A stretch of DNA of 64,000 nucleotides. Origin: Oleispira antarctica RB-8 (GTDB lineage Bacteria > Pseudomonadota > Gammaproteobacteria > Pseudomonadales > Oceanobacteraceae). This document shows positions 17,827-27,437 of this stretch, piece by piece (position 1 is the first letter of the stretch; each line of letters begins with the position of its first letter). Under the pieces are notes generated by a model. That model made no database searches. It had not been told where the DNA came from and worked only from the letters and a program-made list of their open reading frames with translations. The DNA lies in the NCBI GenBank assembly GCA_000967895.1, contig FO203512.1, positions 3,061,350-3,125,349 on the forward strand, given 5' to 3'. A program made the position numbers and the translations under genes.

Positions 17827-17991
17827 ATCTAGGTTTGAGCTGATATCAATTGTTTACTCAATGGCAACGCGCTTCGATAAGCGCCTGGTATTACACACGT
17901 TCCGCTTTTGAAGGTACCTAAAGATTGGCAAGCTATGCTGATAGACGCGCGGTGTTGATAGGCGCGTTATCGTTATATTAATGCGAAGGCT

Positions 17992-18025
17992 TATGTAGAA
18001 CTTTTAAATATGTAGAACTTTTAAA
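17992..18025. repeat. Perfect 17-bp tandem duplication
   Basis: TATGTAGAACTTTTAAA occurs twice back to back (17992-18008 and 18009-18025), between the acyltransferase gene and the tRNA terminator. The rest of the 17827-18030 gap holds only a small GCGCTT/AAGCGC hairpin at 17869-17884. Confidence 0.85.
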
Positions 18026-18030
18026 AAGGC

Positions 18031-18063
18031 AAAAAAAAGGCCAGCACAGAGGCTGACCTTTTT
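18031..18063 (-). terminator. Rho-independent terminator of the tRNA operon
   Basis: On the minus strand, stem AAGGTCAGC pairs with GCTGGCCTT (one G-T pair) around a 6-nt loop, followed by eight T. It lies 34 bp after the last initiator tRNA. The plus-strand version has a short T run as well. Confidence 0.85.
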
Positions 18064-18096
18064 AAGAATTTGATATCATTTAATATAATAATTAAA

Positions 18097-18173
<77 letters not shown>

Positions 18174-18249
18174 ACATAAGATAGTTAAAGCTTATCTGGG
18201 CTACTCTAATAATATACAGAGTATATACAGAGATTTTCACGACTTAAAA

Positions 18250-18326
<77 letters not shown>

Positions 18327-18384
18327 ACATCAGATAATTTAAAGCTTATCTAAACTTGCCACCTTTACGGTGCACATCTTAAGT

Positions 18385-18461
<77 letters not shown>

Positions 18462-18473
18462 ACAACGAGATGG

Positions 18474-18502
18474 ATACTACGCTCACACCCTGCCAGTGTC
18501 AA
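18474..18502 (-). promoter_or_regulatory. Sigma-70 promoter of the initiator tRNA operon
   Basis: On the minus strand, a perfect -35 TTGACA (18497-18502), a 17-bp spacer and a -10 TAGTAT (18474-18479). This is the strongest promoter I see in the window and fits a highly expressed stable-RNA operon. Confidence 0.88.
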
Positions 18503-18666
18503 GCTAACATACTGTTTAACTTATACTTTTTACCGATTTAGAGAAGTGACAGTTGTTTAAGTAAATTTTGGCAAGCAACTACTGGTCTAGAAATTATGAC
18601 AATGTTAATGTCACATGGAGTCTGAAAAAGACCTAATAATAATTATAAATAAAATCAGTCAAAAAC

Positions 18667-19689
18667 ATGCCAATCAACCATCAGCAAACAATGACAGCCA
18701 GTGCTGTCGGACCACTATTGCGGTTTATAGAGTCCTATGACATTCCTCTGAATGACATACTACAAGATACTTTTCTTAATGAAAGTAAGCTCAAAAATAA
18801 CCGAATTTCTATTAAAAGCTTCGATCAGCTATTAAATAATGCCGCTCGTCTTACCCAATGTGACAATATTGGTTTTATTACCGGCCAAGCACTGGAGCTG
18901 CAGTCATTTAGCTTGCTTGGGTTTTTACTGAGCCGGTGTGAAACAGGTCGCGATGCACTGGTAACACTTCGCCGTTATTACATGCTATTAAGCGACAGCC
19001 CTGCCCCCGAGATTTTCATAACCAAAAATGAAATAAAGGTGATATACCATATATCAAAGGGCAATGACTTGGCCATGCGCGCACGTGCAGAACTCATAAT
19101 GACAGGCATACATTCACTAGGCCGATCTTTAGGTGGAAGTCTGTATCAGCCCCTCAAGCTCGGTTTTAAGAATAATAAGCCTAAATATCATTCACAGTTA
19201 GCAGAATTTTTTGCTATCGATATCGCCTACAGCCAAACAGAGTGCTGGATTAGCTTTTCTGCAGCGCATATTGACCAACCCCTTCAGTATTCTAATCCGA
19301 ACCTATTTAATGCCTTACAAAGAAAAGCGGAAAATTTACAAGGGGGCTATCAAAAACTCGATTCCATCAGCTCAAAAATTCGCTACGTTTTACAGCAATG
19401 GCCAAACCAGCATACCGCCAACAAAGAAGCCGTCGCCGAACTGCTTAATACCAGCCCTCGCACCCTCACCCGACGCTTACAGGAAGAAAACACTCAATTT
19501 TCACACATATTAAAAGATGTACGTATGGAGAAAGCGCAATTGAAATTAAAAAATCAAAGTGTTGATATGCAAGAGCTTGCCCACGACCTTGGTTTTGCCG
19601 ATCGCCGCGGATTCGAAAGAGCTTTTAAGCAGTGGATTGGGAGCACGCCTTCCAGCTACCATAAACAATGGAAAGAAACTCTAAGCTAG
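18667..19689 (+). CDS. AraC-family transcriptional regulator
   Basis: 340 residues: an N-terminal 'arabinose-binding-like' effector domain (about 10-210) and a C-terminal double helix-turn-helix AraC domain (about 235-335). The signature region LAHDLGFADRRGFERAFKQWIGSTPSSYH is clear. This layout (PF12625-type effector domain) is that of OruR/ArgR-like regulators, which in related marine genomes are often near lipid genes. Its target is not evident: a tRNA operon lies upstream and a methyltransferase converges 16 bp downstream. It is paralogous in layout to the regulator at 33864-34880. Confidence 0.9.
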   Translation: MPINHQQTMTASAVGPLLRFIESYDIPLNDILQDTFLNESKLKNNRISIKSFDQLLNNAARLTQCDNIGFITGQALELQSFSLLGFLLSRCETGRDALVTLRRYYMLLSDSPAPEIFITKNEIKVIYHISKGNDLAMRARAELIMTGIHSLGRSLGGSLYQPLKLGFKNNKPKYHSQLAEFFAIDIAYSQTECWISFSAAHIDQPLQYSNPNLFNALQRKAENLQGGYQKLDSISSKIRYVLQQWPNQHTANKEAVAELLNTSPRTLTRRLQEENTQFSHILKDVRMEKAQLKLKNQSVDMQELAHDLGFADRRGFERAFKQWIGSTPSSYHKQWKETLS

Positions 19690-19705
19690 TCTAACCAAGA
19701 AATGC

Positions 19706-20362
19706 CTACCTAGTGCTCTTGTGAGAATAAATAGAGACGTTTAAATCTTGATCAAAATCATCCAGTTTTGGCAAAGTACTCGCGAGATACTGCCTCACCT
19801 CAACAAGTGCTGACCAGGGCGGTAACTGATATTGAGTTTCCGCCACCAACCAATTAGGAATTGCAGCGCACTGATCCGCCAAATCACCAGCACTTGTCAA
19901 ATCGTATAAAATATCCGCTGCTAACAAACAGTCCAAATCAGCTGCCTCACCCACCCATTCACCCGTAACGCTTATATCAACGCCATTACGCTCAGCATTC
20001 CACTGACTCGCGATCAGCGCGAGAGGATCGGTATCGCAACATAGAACCGAGCTTGCACCTGCTTTTGCTGCGGCAATTCCGACCAACCCCGAACCACAAC
20101 CAAAATCTAATACCCGCTTCCCCCGCACAAGTTCAGGATTAGCCAAAATATGCCGAGCTAAGCCTTGCCCAGCGGCCCAAGCAAAAGCCCAATAGGGTAA
20201 CTGCTGCCAAAACTTCCCGACTTGCTGAGCATCTAAAACAAGACTTTCACTGTTCAAAGCCAATAGCGAAAGTTCAATGTTTTGCTGCTCAAACGTTAAC
20301 GATTGCCACGTCAATTGAGCACCAGGCAATAAACGAGATAACGATTGAGTTAAAAAGCTCAC
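19706..20362 (-). CDS. Class I SAM-dependent methyltransferase (ETF-beta lysine methyltransferase-like)
   Basis: 218 residues. SAM motif I is [15 protein letters not shown], with an acidic post-I residue in CCDTDP. The upstream [17 protein letters not shown] is typical of the protein-lysine methyltransferase group that includes ETFB methyltransferases and PrmA-like enzymes. Likely target is a protein lysine, but the substrate is unproven. The GTG start overlaps the stop of the MltC-like gene (GTGA), so the two are cotranslated. Confidence 0.82.
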   Translation of the reverse strand: MSFLTQSLSRLLPGAQLTWQSLTFEQQNIELSLLALNSESLVLDAQQVGKFWQQLPYWAFAWAAGQGLARHILANPELVRGKRVLDFGCGSGLVGIAAAKAGASSVLCCDTDPLALIASQWNAERNGVDISVTGEWVGEAADLDCLLAADILYDLTSAGDLADQCAAIPNWLVAETQYQLPPWSALVEVRQYLASTLPKLDDFDQDLNVSIYSHKSTR

Positions 20363-21444
20363 AATGCATATTTCTTTTTAAAACGAATCACTTTCTTAAG
20401 ATAGTTACGCGATTCTAGTTTAGGGTGTTTATTAACGATGTACTGATAAACCTGAGCCGAGGATAAACGATTTATCTTCGCAATTGCCTTCTTATTATTA
20501 CGATCAAAGCTGCGTAATAATTGCCCAGCTCCACCATTATAAGCAGCGATCATACAATATTCTTGCGCTAAAGGATTACGAATGCCCCGCAAATACACAT
20601 CTCGGAGTATTGATAAATAACCACTACCGACTTCAATATTATTTTTTGCATTGAATAAGAATTGGCGACTCGGGCGGTGATCATTATTTTTAATACGCTG
20701 GAAATAATCTCGTCCTGCAGTATTGGGCATTACCTGCATTAAACCGTAAGCATTAGATCCGCTGACGGCAAAGGGATTGAAACTACTTTCGGCTTCAATT
20801 AATGCCAATATCAAAGCTTCATCCATACGATAACGCATAGCAGCTTGAGTCACATAGGGTAAATATTGCTGCGCCGAAACGTGTTTAAACTGACGAACCA
20901 AAGGAATATCAACCCAATATCGTCGCTTTCCTTTCAGCCACTGACTCTGCAATTTATGATCCAATAAATATTGCGCATAGCGCTGGGCTCGCCATAAAAA
21001 AGCAATGGCTTTACCTTCATTATCATTAACTTTATTCAATAAGAAAGGTTCACCGCTTAATCCAACCTCTTCTGCGGTATAAATATCAACTTGCTGAGGG
21101 TCTGCCGGCGTTAGTAGTGTCGAAACAATGGCATGTTTCAGTACATCAAGATGCGCTTTCTGCTTAAGAGTTTCTACGCGAATATTACCAAGGTTAAAAT
21201 CGATTTGAGCTCGGCTATCATAATTATCAAGATATTTAACGTAAGATTGACTAGACGGTGCAACAAAGTCATCCCCCCAATGAGAGAAACCTTGCTCAGA
21301 GAAAAACTCAACCTCCAATAACATCGCCTGCACATCATCCGACAATTCAATAAAATTTTCAGGTAATGCGGCACGACTAGGCAGAGATGACACCAAAGAA
21401 AGTGCCAACAATGAAAATAAGAATAAGGATTTAAAACGTATCAT
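20359..21444 (-). CDS. mltC: Membrane-associated lytic murein transglycosylase, MltC-like
   Basis: 361 residues. A signal segment (about 5-26) ends in SRA with no lipobox, unlike E. coli MltC, which is a lipoprotein. The N-terminal 'murein transglycosylase C' region (about 30-185) is followed by a soluble lytic transglycosylase domain with catalytic Glu219 in [10 protein letters not shown], then GLMQVMP and AAYNGG. It cleaves the MurNAc-GlcNAc bond of peptidoglycan, forming 1,6-anhydro products. The ATG has GGAGG 4 nt upstream. It forms a two-gene unit with the downstream methyltransferase. Confidence 0.85.
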   Translation of the reverse strand: MIRFKSLFLFSLLALSLVSSLPSRAALPENFIELSDDVQAMLLEVEFFSEQGFSHWGDDFVAPSSQSYVKYLDNYDSRAQIDFNLGNIRVETLKQKAHLDVLKHAIVSTLLTPADPQQVDIYTAEEVGLSGEPFLLNKVNDNEGKAIAFLWRAQRYAQYLLDHKLQSQWLKGKRRYWVDIPLVRQFKHVSAQQYLPYVTQAAMRYRMDEALILALIEAESSFNPFAVSGSNAYGLMQVMPNTAGRDYFQRIKNNDHRPSRQFLFNAKNNIEVGSGYLSILRDVYLRGIRNPLAQEYCMIAAYNGGAGQLLRSFDRNNKKAIAKINRLSSAQVYQYIVNKHPKLESRNYLKKVIRFKKKYAL

Positions 21445-21506
21445 GATGCCTCCACAGAGAAGGCATCATACTGAATATCTAAAAAGTTGTCAGCTTAACG
21501 TCTTGC

Positions 21507-22844
21507 TTAACGTCTTGCTTCACGACGCACAGCAGAGGTCGTAAAGTCTCTCAGAGAATATTCAACCGAATAATCATACGTCGCTCCACGATCATTATCG
21601 AGGCCTTCTACAAAATAACGGCCGTCTTTAAAATCATAGGTATTTTCTAACGTTGAAAATACCAAGGGAACTTCAAAGTAGTTGATCAAGTGAGCTTCAG
21701 TAAACTGCCAAAGATCTCCTTTAGCATCGTATTCCTCTGCGTATACAATCGACCAGCTATCTTCGTCAAAGTAATAACGACGCTTCGCATAGCGGTGCTG
21801 CATACCAACACGCAGTGTTGCTTCAACGATCCAAACACGATGAGCCTCATAGCGTAATAACTTAGGGTTTAAATGCGCTGGACCCGTAATATCCTCAATC
21901 GTTAAATCACCTGAATGCAGTAAATAGGAGTTATAAGGAACATACATTTCCTGCTTGCCCAGCAATTTCCAATCATAATAAGTTGGGGCACCATTAAACA
22001 TGTCAACTTGATCTATCGTTCTTAATGAGTTGGTTGAGATATCCGGTGTATCATGATTTAAGTCAGGAGTACGACGAATACGACGCTGACCCGGCACATA
22101 GATCCAAGATTTACGCGGCGATCTAACCTGGTCCAAAGTCTCATGCACTAGGGTAATACCACCCGCCTGACTAGAAGGCGCTAGGGTTTTACGCTTCAAA
22201 AAAAAGATTTTATTATTTAAATCTGCGGTTGTTAGCTCTGGATCGCTATAACCGAAGTAATATTGGTAATCACGCAAAGTAACAGAACGGCTACCCGCCG
22301 CATTGACGTTCACTGTTGACGCTTCAAAACTGATCGATTGCCCACGAAAGCGCAGCGTATGATTCCATAAAACTTCTAAGCCATTTTGAGGAATAGGAAA
22401 AGGAGAGCTAATACGCGCACCTTCAACACCTGCACCAAATTTCATTAGGCTTGAAGAATCGATATTATCCTTAATACCTTTATAGACATAATCAGGATAA
22501 GACGCAGATCGATGCGTTTTATAGATAGGCAATTCCATACTAGGGAATTGCTTTAATAGCTTCTGGCTGCCTAAACTCAAACGATCTTTATGTTCTTCCA
22601 TATTCGTTTGATTAATGGTGAACAAGGGCTTTTCACGAAAATAAGGATTACTGTGAAAATCGCCAGATTTGTGACTTTTAGATTGCTTCAAACCTCCCGT
22701 CCAAGCAGGAATATCTTTACCATTACCCATTCGCTCGCCACCAACCGGTGTCAAATCTTTCGCCAGACGACTGGCATCCTGTGCACTAGCTTGTGCTGTA
22801 AAAGCAAAGCTCATAAATAGAAAAGATAAGACGATTTTTAGCAT
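21507..22844 (-). CDS. DUF1329 outer-membrane lipoprotein-sorting-like protein
   Basis: About 445 residues with a cleavable signal peptide (cut near TAQASA), then the DUF1329 fold, a long beta-rich domain related to LolA/LolB. Typical parts are the start TPVGGERMGNG and WTGGL. DUF1329 genes often sit beside DUF1302 in lipid- or steroid-degrading bacteria, but no DUF1302 gene is here. The frame opens at 22856, yet the ATG at 22844 has GGAA 6 nt upstream and starts directly with the signal peptide, so it is chosen. Role in outer-membrane lipid handling is inference. Confidence 0.85.
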   Translation of the reverse strand: MLKIVLSFLFMSFAFTAQASAQDASRLAKDLTPVGGERMGNGKDIPAWTGGLKQSKSHKSGDFHSNPYFREKPLFTINQTNMEEHKDRLSLGSQKLLKQFPSMELPIYKTHRSASYPDYVYKGIKDNIDSSSLMKFGAGVEGARISSPFPIPQNGLEVLWNHTLRFRGQSISFEASTVNVNAAGSRSVTLRDYQYYFGYSDPELTTADLNNKIFFLKRKTLAPSSQAGGITLVHETLDQVRSPRKSWIYVPGQRRIRRTPDLNHDTPDISTNSLRTIDQVDMFNGAPTYYDWKLLGKQEMYVPYNSYLLHSGDLTIEDITGPAHLNPKLLRYEAHRVWIVEATLRVGMQHRYAKRRYYFDEDSWSIVYAEEYDAKGDLWQFTEAHLINYFEVPLVFSTLENTYDFKDGRYFVEGLDNDRGATYDYSVEYSLRDFTTSAVRREARR

Positions 22845-23028
22845 TGTTTTTTCCATTAATTATAATTAGTGGGCGCAGGCTAATAGCTGAGCATAATCTG
22901 AACAAGAGAAAACTGCTCATTACTACGAAATGATACAATCCGTTACGCACAGTTACATTAAAAGTAAGGATTAAGTAAATAGGACTGCTTTTCCACCATA
23001 GCAGCCCGGCTGTAAAACGTAATAGGTA

Positions 23029-23631
23029 TTAATTCAAAAACTGAGGAGCCAAACCACTGCCCCATAAAATTGCAGTCGCAGCCATTAGTCCGACGAGAGA
23101 ACAAAGCCCTACCGTCAAAATTGAACTCGCAAAAATAAACCCACGCTCTTCTGGAATATTCATAAAAATAGGAATTCCCACATACAGTAGGTACAAGGAA
23201 TAACACACGGCTCCCAGCACAACAAAGACGTCTAACCATAAAATAGGTAATAAACCAATAAAGCCTGAAAGAAACATAGGCGTTGCGGTAAAGGTAGTAA
23301 AGATCAGGCAACGCTCAAAACTGGCATCAGCACCAAAGGTTCTTTCCATCCAATAAGTGCAATAAGACACGAAGGCCAAGCCCACAAGCAGTGAGAAATA
23401 AAACAGAATCGCAATCGGCAAAGCACTTTCCGTCGTGAGCTTCATTACATCACTACCCGCAATACTCCAGCCGTATTGAGTCGTCCCGATGAATAAACTT
23501 ACTGGAGGAATCATGGCAAGAAAAATCGCATAGCGCAGATACACCTGCAACAAACTGTATTTCTCACGGCGAATATAAGACCATTCATTTTTAGGATGAT
23601 AAAGTAGCCCAAACATATGTGCAGTAAACAT
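23029..23631 (-). CDS. YIP1-family inner-membrane protein
   Basis: 200 residues with five to six predicted membrane segments and the short soluble N-terminus typical of bacterial YIP1-domain proteins (LYHPKNEWSYIR). Start ATG with AGGGGA 6 nt upstream. Function of bacterial YIP1 proteins is not established. It stands alone, with gaps of 170-185 bp on both sides in which I saw nothing definite. Confidence 0.8.
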   Translation of the reverse strand: MFTAHMFGLLYHPKNEWSYIRREKYSLLQVYLRYAIFLAMIPPVSLFIGTTQYGWSIAGSDVMKLTTESALPIAILFYFSLLVGLAFVSYCTYWMERTFGADASFERCLIFTTFTATPMFLSGFIGLLPILWLDVFVVLGAVCYSLYLLYVGIPIFMNIPEERGFIFASSILTVGLCSLVGLMAATAILWGSGLAPQFLN

Positions 23632-23799
23632 AGCCGTCCCCTTTAATGCTTCTATAGGTAATAGAGCAACTGTAAATAAAAAATGAACAGTACAAAATGC
23701 ATTGTCCTCATTTAATATCTAGCTAACAAACGCAAAATTCGCAAGTGGATAAGCGTCCTGACAGGCTACAAAATCATTTAGAAATGCAACAAACTCCTC

Positions 23800-24615
23800 T
23801 CAAAGTATTGTTTTTAGCTTAGGCATTAGCGTTAAAAGGTTATTATTGCTGGCAAAAATAACCTTATCCAAGGAGCATTGCTTAAGATTTGCTACAATCT
23901 GGGCCAATAACAGCAGGCTAATGGGGGAATTACGATTACCCGATAAAAAAGCAGGCTTCATATCAGGCGAGTCTGTTTCCAGCACTAACGCTTCAAGTGG
24001 TAAATGAAGGACCGTTTTACGCAATTTAGTCGCACGACTATGGCTGATCGCGCCACCAATACCCAACTTAAAGCCCAGTTTAATGAGGGCCTCACCTTGT
24101 TGAATACTGCCGCTAAACGCATGCACAACTCCTCCCTGATTAAATTTTAAGCGTCGGATCATGGCAGCAATGTCATCGTAAGCTTTCCGCACATGCAAAA
24201 TGACGGGTAACTTTAATGCTTGGGCAAGTTCAAACTGCGCCTGACACAGTTTAATTTGCTCTGCAAAGGTCTCTTCTGGCAAGGCAAAATCTAATCCAAA
24301 CTCCCCAATTGCAACAGGGTCATTCACTTGGCAAGCTAACGCTAATTGTGAAATATCACCAGCCTGATGCTGATCGAGAAAATACGGGTGTAAGCCCAAT
24401 GAATAGGCCCAAGGCTTGTCTGTACATAGAGAGATCAATCTTTGCCAATCTCTGGCCATTACCCCTGGTATCAATAGGCCCGCACACCCCATTTTCTGTA
24501 AGAACTGCCAATGCAACTCTCGATCGCCATCAAAAGCGTTAAAGTCATAATGGCAATGAGAATCAACCCATCGGCGCCCCTGATAAAGATGATTAATAAG
24601 ACAAGCCCAAACCAC
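23800..24615 (-). CDS. TatD-family metal-dependent hydrolase (second paralogue)
   Basis: 271 residues with the TatD ligand set: [29 protein letters not shown] and LETDSPD. It is clearly different from the TatD gene at 10409-11224. The only in-frame start candidate early enough is GTG at 24615, which overlaps the end of msrA by 23 bp and has no clear ribosome-binding site; translation may be coupled to msrA. DNase or another phosphoesterase activity is possible. Confidence 0.85.
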   Translation of the reverse strand: MVWACLINHLYQGRRWVDSHCHYDFNAFDGDRELHWQFLQKMGCAGLLIPGVMARDWQRLISLCTDKPWAYSLGLHPYFLDQHQAGDISQLALACQVNDPVAIGEFGLDFALPEETFAEQIKLCQAQFELAQALKLPVILHVRKAYDDIAAMIRRLKFNQGGVVHAFSGSIQQGEALIKLGFKLGIGGAISHSRATKLRKTVLHLPLEALVLETDSPDMKPAFLSGNRNSPISLLLLAQIVANLKQCSLDKVIFASNNNLLTLMPKLKTIL

Positions 24616-25168
24616 CTAAACCGCAATAACCATTAGGTTCTTTGGCTAAATACTGCTGATGATAATCTTCCGCAAAGTAGAAGGTAGGTGCCGGAATGAC
24701 CTCCGTCGTTATCGACTCAAAACCTGCTTTAGAAAGTACTTGTTGAAAATGCTCTTTGGATTTATTGGCCAATTTAAGCTGCTGTTCAGAAAACGTATAA
24801 ATACCGCTACGGTATTGCGTGCCCTTGTCATTTCCTTGTCTGTTGCCTTGTGTGGGATTATGAGCCTGCCAGAATATTTCTAATAACTGCTGATAGCTAA
24901 CCACTTCAGGATTATAAATAACCCGTACGACTTCGTTATGCCCTGTTGAGCCCGAGCAAACCTCTTTATAGGTAGGATGTTCAGAGTCACCAGCGGTATA
25001 ACCCACCGAGCTCGTATGCACGCCATGCAATTGCCAAAATTTTCGTTCAGCCCCCCAAAAGCAGCCAAGACCAAACATCGCGTATTCCATACCTTCCGGT
25101 AAAGCATCAACATTTTCGCCATTAACAAAATGGGCGGATGCATGAGGCATTGTCGTAGCAGTTGTCAT
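24593..25168 (-). CDS. msrA: Peptide methionine-(S)-sulfoxide reductase
   Basis: 191 residues. The catalytic motif GCFWG has the active Cys36, with the YTAGD and GHNEVVRV segments and a C-terminal GYCGLGGLG cysteine for resolving. It reduces methionine-S-sulfoxide with thioredoxin. The longest frame starts at 25207, but that ATG lies inside the upstream terminator stem. ATG at 25168 has GGAG 9 nt upstream and is the real start. The end overlaps the tatD-like gene by 23 bp, so they are one operon. Confidence 0.95.
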   Translation of the reverse strand: MTTATTMPHASAHFVNGENVDALPEGMEYAMFGLGCFWGAERKFWQLHGVHTSSVGYTAGDSEHPTYKEVCSGSTGHNEVVRVIYNPEVVSYQQLLEIFWQAHNPTQGNRQGNDKGTQYRSGIYTFSEQQLKLANKSKEHFQQVLSKAGFESITTEVIPAPTFYFAEDYHQQYLAKEPNGYCGLGGLGLSY

Positions 25169-25193
25169 AATAATTATCTCCAAAACATTAGCC

Positions 25194-25227
25194 AAAAAAA
25201 AGGCCATAACTTAAACGCTATGACCTT
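25194..25227 (-). terminator. Rho-independent terminator after the acyl-CoA dehydrogenase
   Basis: On the minus strand a 9-bp stem AAGGTCATA / TATGGCCTT (one T-G pair), 10-nt loop, then eight T. It separates the dehydrogenase from msrA and explains why msrA cannot start at 25207. Confidence 0.85.
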
Positions 25228-25276
25228 AATATATAACACTGAGTTCAATAAGAACGATTAATTTGAAAACGATCGA

Positions 25277-27085
25277 TTAATCTAAGAAAGAAAAATCTTC
25301 TTCCTTCATTTGCATCAAGCTCTTAGGATCTTTAATCATCATCTTAGCGTGGCCTTTTGCTCGCGGCAGCATACGCTCAAAATAGAATTCAGCAGTTTGA
25401 ATTTTAGCCTTATAAAAAGCCAAATCCCCTTCGCCTTTTTCAATTTTTTGATACGCTGTTTCTGCCATCATCGCCCAGTAATACGCCAAGCAAAGATAAC
25501 CAGAATACATTAGGTAATCGACCGATGCTGACCCCACCATGTCACGATTTTTCGACGCTTTAAACGCGATGCGGTAGTTATAAATTTTCCAACCTATCAT
25601 GCTGCGTTTAAGTGTTCGAATGAATTTCTTCATTTCAGGGCGCTTAGTCGCTTTGGTAAAAGCAGATACTTTATCAGCATAAGTATTGAACGATTTAAAT
25701 TTACCCAACAACACCTTACGACCCAATAGATCGAGCGCCTGCACACCCGTAGTGCCTTCGTATAATTTTGAAATTTGGGCATCACGAACAATCTGTTCCA
25801 TACCCCACTCTTTAATAAACCCATGACCACCATAAACCTGCACACCATGGTTGGCTGCTTCATAACCCAATTCGGTTAAAAACGCTTTTAAAATAGGGGT
25901 TAAGAAACCTAGCTCATCGTCATACTTTTCATACAGCTCGGTATCACCTTTAGAGTGAGCGGCATTCATTAAGTCAGCAATACGTGCAGCGTTATAAACC
26001 ATCGCACGACCGCCTTCTGCGATCGCTTTTTGAGTTAACAACATACGACGGACATCAGGGTGTACCATCAAGGTATCAGCAACTTTATCTGGATCTTTTT
26101 TACCCGTCAAAGCACGCATAGAGCGACGATCTTTGGCATACGGTAATGCGCCTTGGAAAGATAATTCAGCCGAGGCAACACCTTGAATCGAAGTACCAAT
26201 ACGCGCTGTATTCATGAACGTGAACATACACATAAGGCCTTTGTTTTCAGGGCCAATCAAATAACCTTTGGCGCTATCAAAGTTCATGACACAAGTAGAT
26301 GAAGCATGGATGCCCATTTTTTCTTCAATCGAACCACAGGTCACGGGGTTACGCTCACCCAAAGAACCATCGGTGTTCACATTAAACTTCGGCACGATGA
26401 ATAATGAGATACCACGAGTGCCTTCTGGCGCACCCGGTAAACGCGCTAATACGATATGGATGATGTTTTCCGTCAGATCATGGTCACCTGAGGAGATAAA
26501 GATTTTAGTACCCGTCACATTATAAGAACCATCACCATTAGGCTCAGCCTTAGTTTTAACTTGGCCCAAATCGGTACCACACTGAGGTTCGGTTAAGCAC
26601 ATAGTGCCCATCCAGCGACCATCAGACAGTGGTACAAAGTATTCACGCTTCTGCGCTTCAGTACCGTGCATCCAAATTGTATTCATCGCCCCCAATGATA
26701 GACCTGGGTACATGCCCCAGGACCAGTTGGCAGTGCCAATCATTTCAGACTTAGCCAATGCCAATGAAATAGGAAGACCCTGACCGCCGTATTCAACAGG
26801 TGTTGCCATAGATTGCCAGCCACCTTCAACGTACTGTTTATAAGCTTCTTTAAAGCCCTTAGGGGTATAAACATTGCCATTCTCGAAACGACAGCCTTCA
26901 TCGCCACTTTGATACAGCGGCGCAATCACATCTTCCGAGAAAGAAGCGGCGGCTTCTAAAATCATATCGACCATTTCTTCAGTCGCTTCATCACCACCAG
27001 GAATCGTCTGGTAATGCTTTTGAAAGTTGTAAACATCGTTCATTAAGAACTTGATGTCTTTAACAGGAGCCTTGTACTGAACCAT
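25277..27085 (-). CDS. Acyl-CoA dehydrogenase with C-terminal extension (about 600 residues)
   Basis: 602 residues: the N-terminal acyl-CoA dehydrogenase domains (MCLTEPQCGTDLG; KIFISSGDHDL), the C-terminal four-helix domain with QVYGGHGF and YEGTTGVQALDL, and an extra C-terminal region of about 120 residues (DmdC/PA0506-like). It is an FAD enzyme that makes trans-2-enoyl-CoA in beta-oxidation. Length is normal for this long subgroup. The ATG has AAAGG upstream. A related but distinct copy lies at 46199-47968. Chain-length range cannot be read. Confidence 0.92.
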   Translation of the reverse strand: MVQYKAPVKDIKFLMNDVYNFQKHYQTIPGGDEATEEMVDMILEAAASFSEDVIAPLYQSGDEGCRFENGNVYTPKGFKEAYKQYVEGGWQSMATPVEYGGQGLPISLALAKSEMIGTANWSWGMYPGLSLGAMNTIWMHGTEAQKREYFVPLSDGRWMGTMCLTEPQCGTDLGQVKTKAEPNGDGSYNVTGTKIFISSGDHDLTENIIHIVLARLPGAPEGTRGISLFIVPKFNVNTDGSLGERNPVTCGSIEEKMGIHASSTCVMNFDSAKGYLIGPENKGLMCMFTFMNTARIGTSIQGVASAELSFQGALPYAKDRRSMRALTGKKDPDKVADTLMVHPDVRRMLLTQKAIAEGGRAMVYNAARIADLMNAAHSKGDTELYEKYDDELGFLTPILKAFLTELGYEAANHGVQVYGGHGFIKEWGMEQIVRDAQISKLYEGTTGVQALDLLGRKVLLGKFKSFNTYADKVSAFTKATKRPEMKKFIRTLKRSMIGWKIYNYRIAFKASKNRDMVGSASVDYLMYSGYLCLAYYWAMMAETAYQKIEKGEGDLAFYKAKIQTAEFYFERMLPRAKGHAKMMIKDPKSLMQMKEEDFSFLD

Positions 27086-27437
27086 GAGAAAACCTTTTAA
27101 ATTAAATAAGCTGAATAAAAACGCATTAAAAATGTCCGCTTAATAGAGACGAACCAATGATCAAAGTGATTATTACAGAATGTTACAAAAAGGCATTGGC
27201 TAGTTAGCCCAGTTCAATTGTCGCAAGGGCAAGAACCACAAAACCCCTCTTCAGGGGTGCCAAGGTGCCACGCTATACAGAAGAATGATCGATTATAGGG
27301 CTATTAGTGCCATTCTATTTAAAATCCTGCCATACCTACTACAAGCCTCTATACTAAACAGCAAGCTACCGCACTGCGGTTGTAATTGAACGACATACTC
27401 CCTATGGTAAAACATCGATTATGCACCCGGAGAAAAA
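27086..27437. other. Divergent regulatory region, acyl-CoA dehydrogenase / BCCT
   Basis: A 352-bp gap with no credible gene. It contains a small hairpin ACCCCT-CTTC-AGGGGT at 27243-27258 and the perfect palindrome ACCGCA-C-TGCGGT at 27368-27380 (listed separately). The first gene on each side is divergent, so both promoters must be here. Confidence 0.5.
27368..27380. promoter_or_regulatory. 13-bp perfect palindrome upstream of the BCCT gene
   Basis: ACCGCA, centre C, TGCGGT. It is 57 bp before the transporter start, in the place where an operator would be expected. It does not resemble the BetI operator that I know; the binding protein is unknown. Confidence 0.35.

Noticed and set aside
17869-17884. 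GCGCTT-CGAT-AAGCGC hairpin after the acyltransferase
   Set aside because: A short hairpin without T tract; no reason to call it a terminator or attachment site.
25169-25207. N-terminal extension of MsrA from the ATG at 25207
   Set aside because: That ATG is in the terminator stem of the previous gene; GGAG-led ATG at 25168 fits.
27243-27258. ACCCCT-CTTC-AGGGGT hairpin as a terminator
   Set aside because: Stem of only 6 bp, poor T run, and no gene upstream that would need it on either strand.
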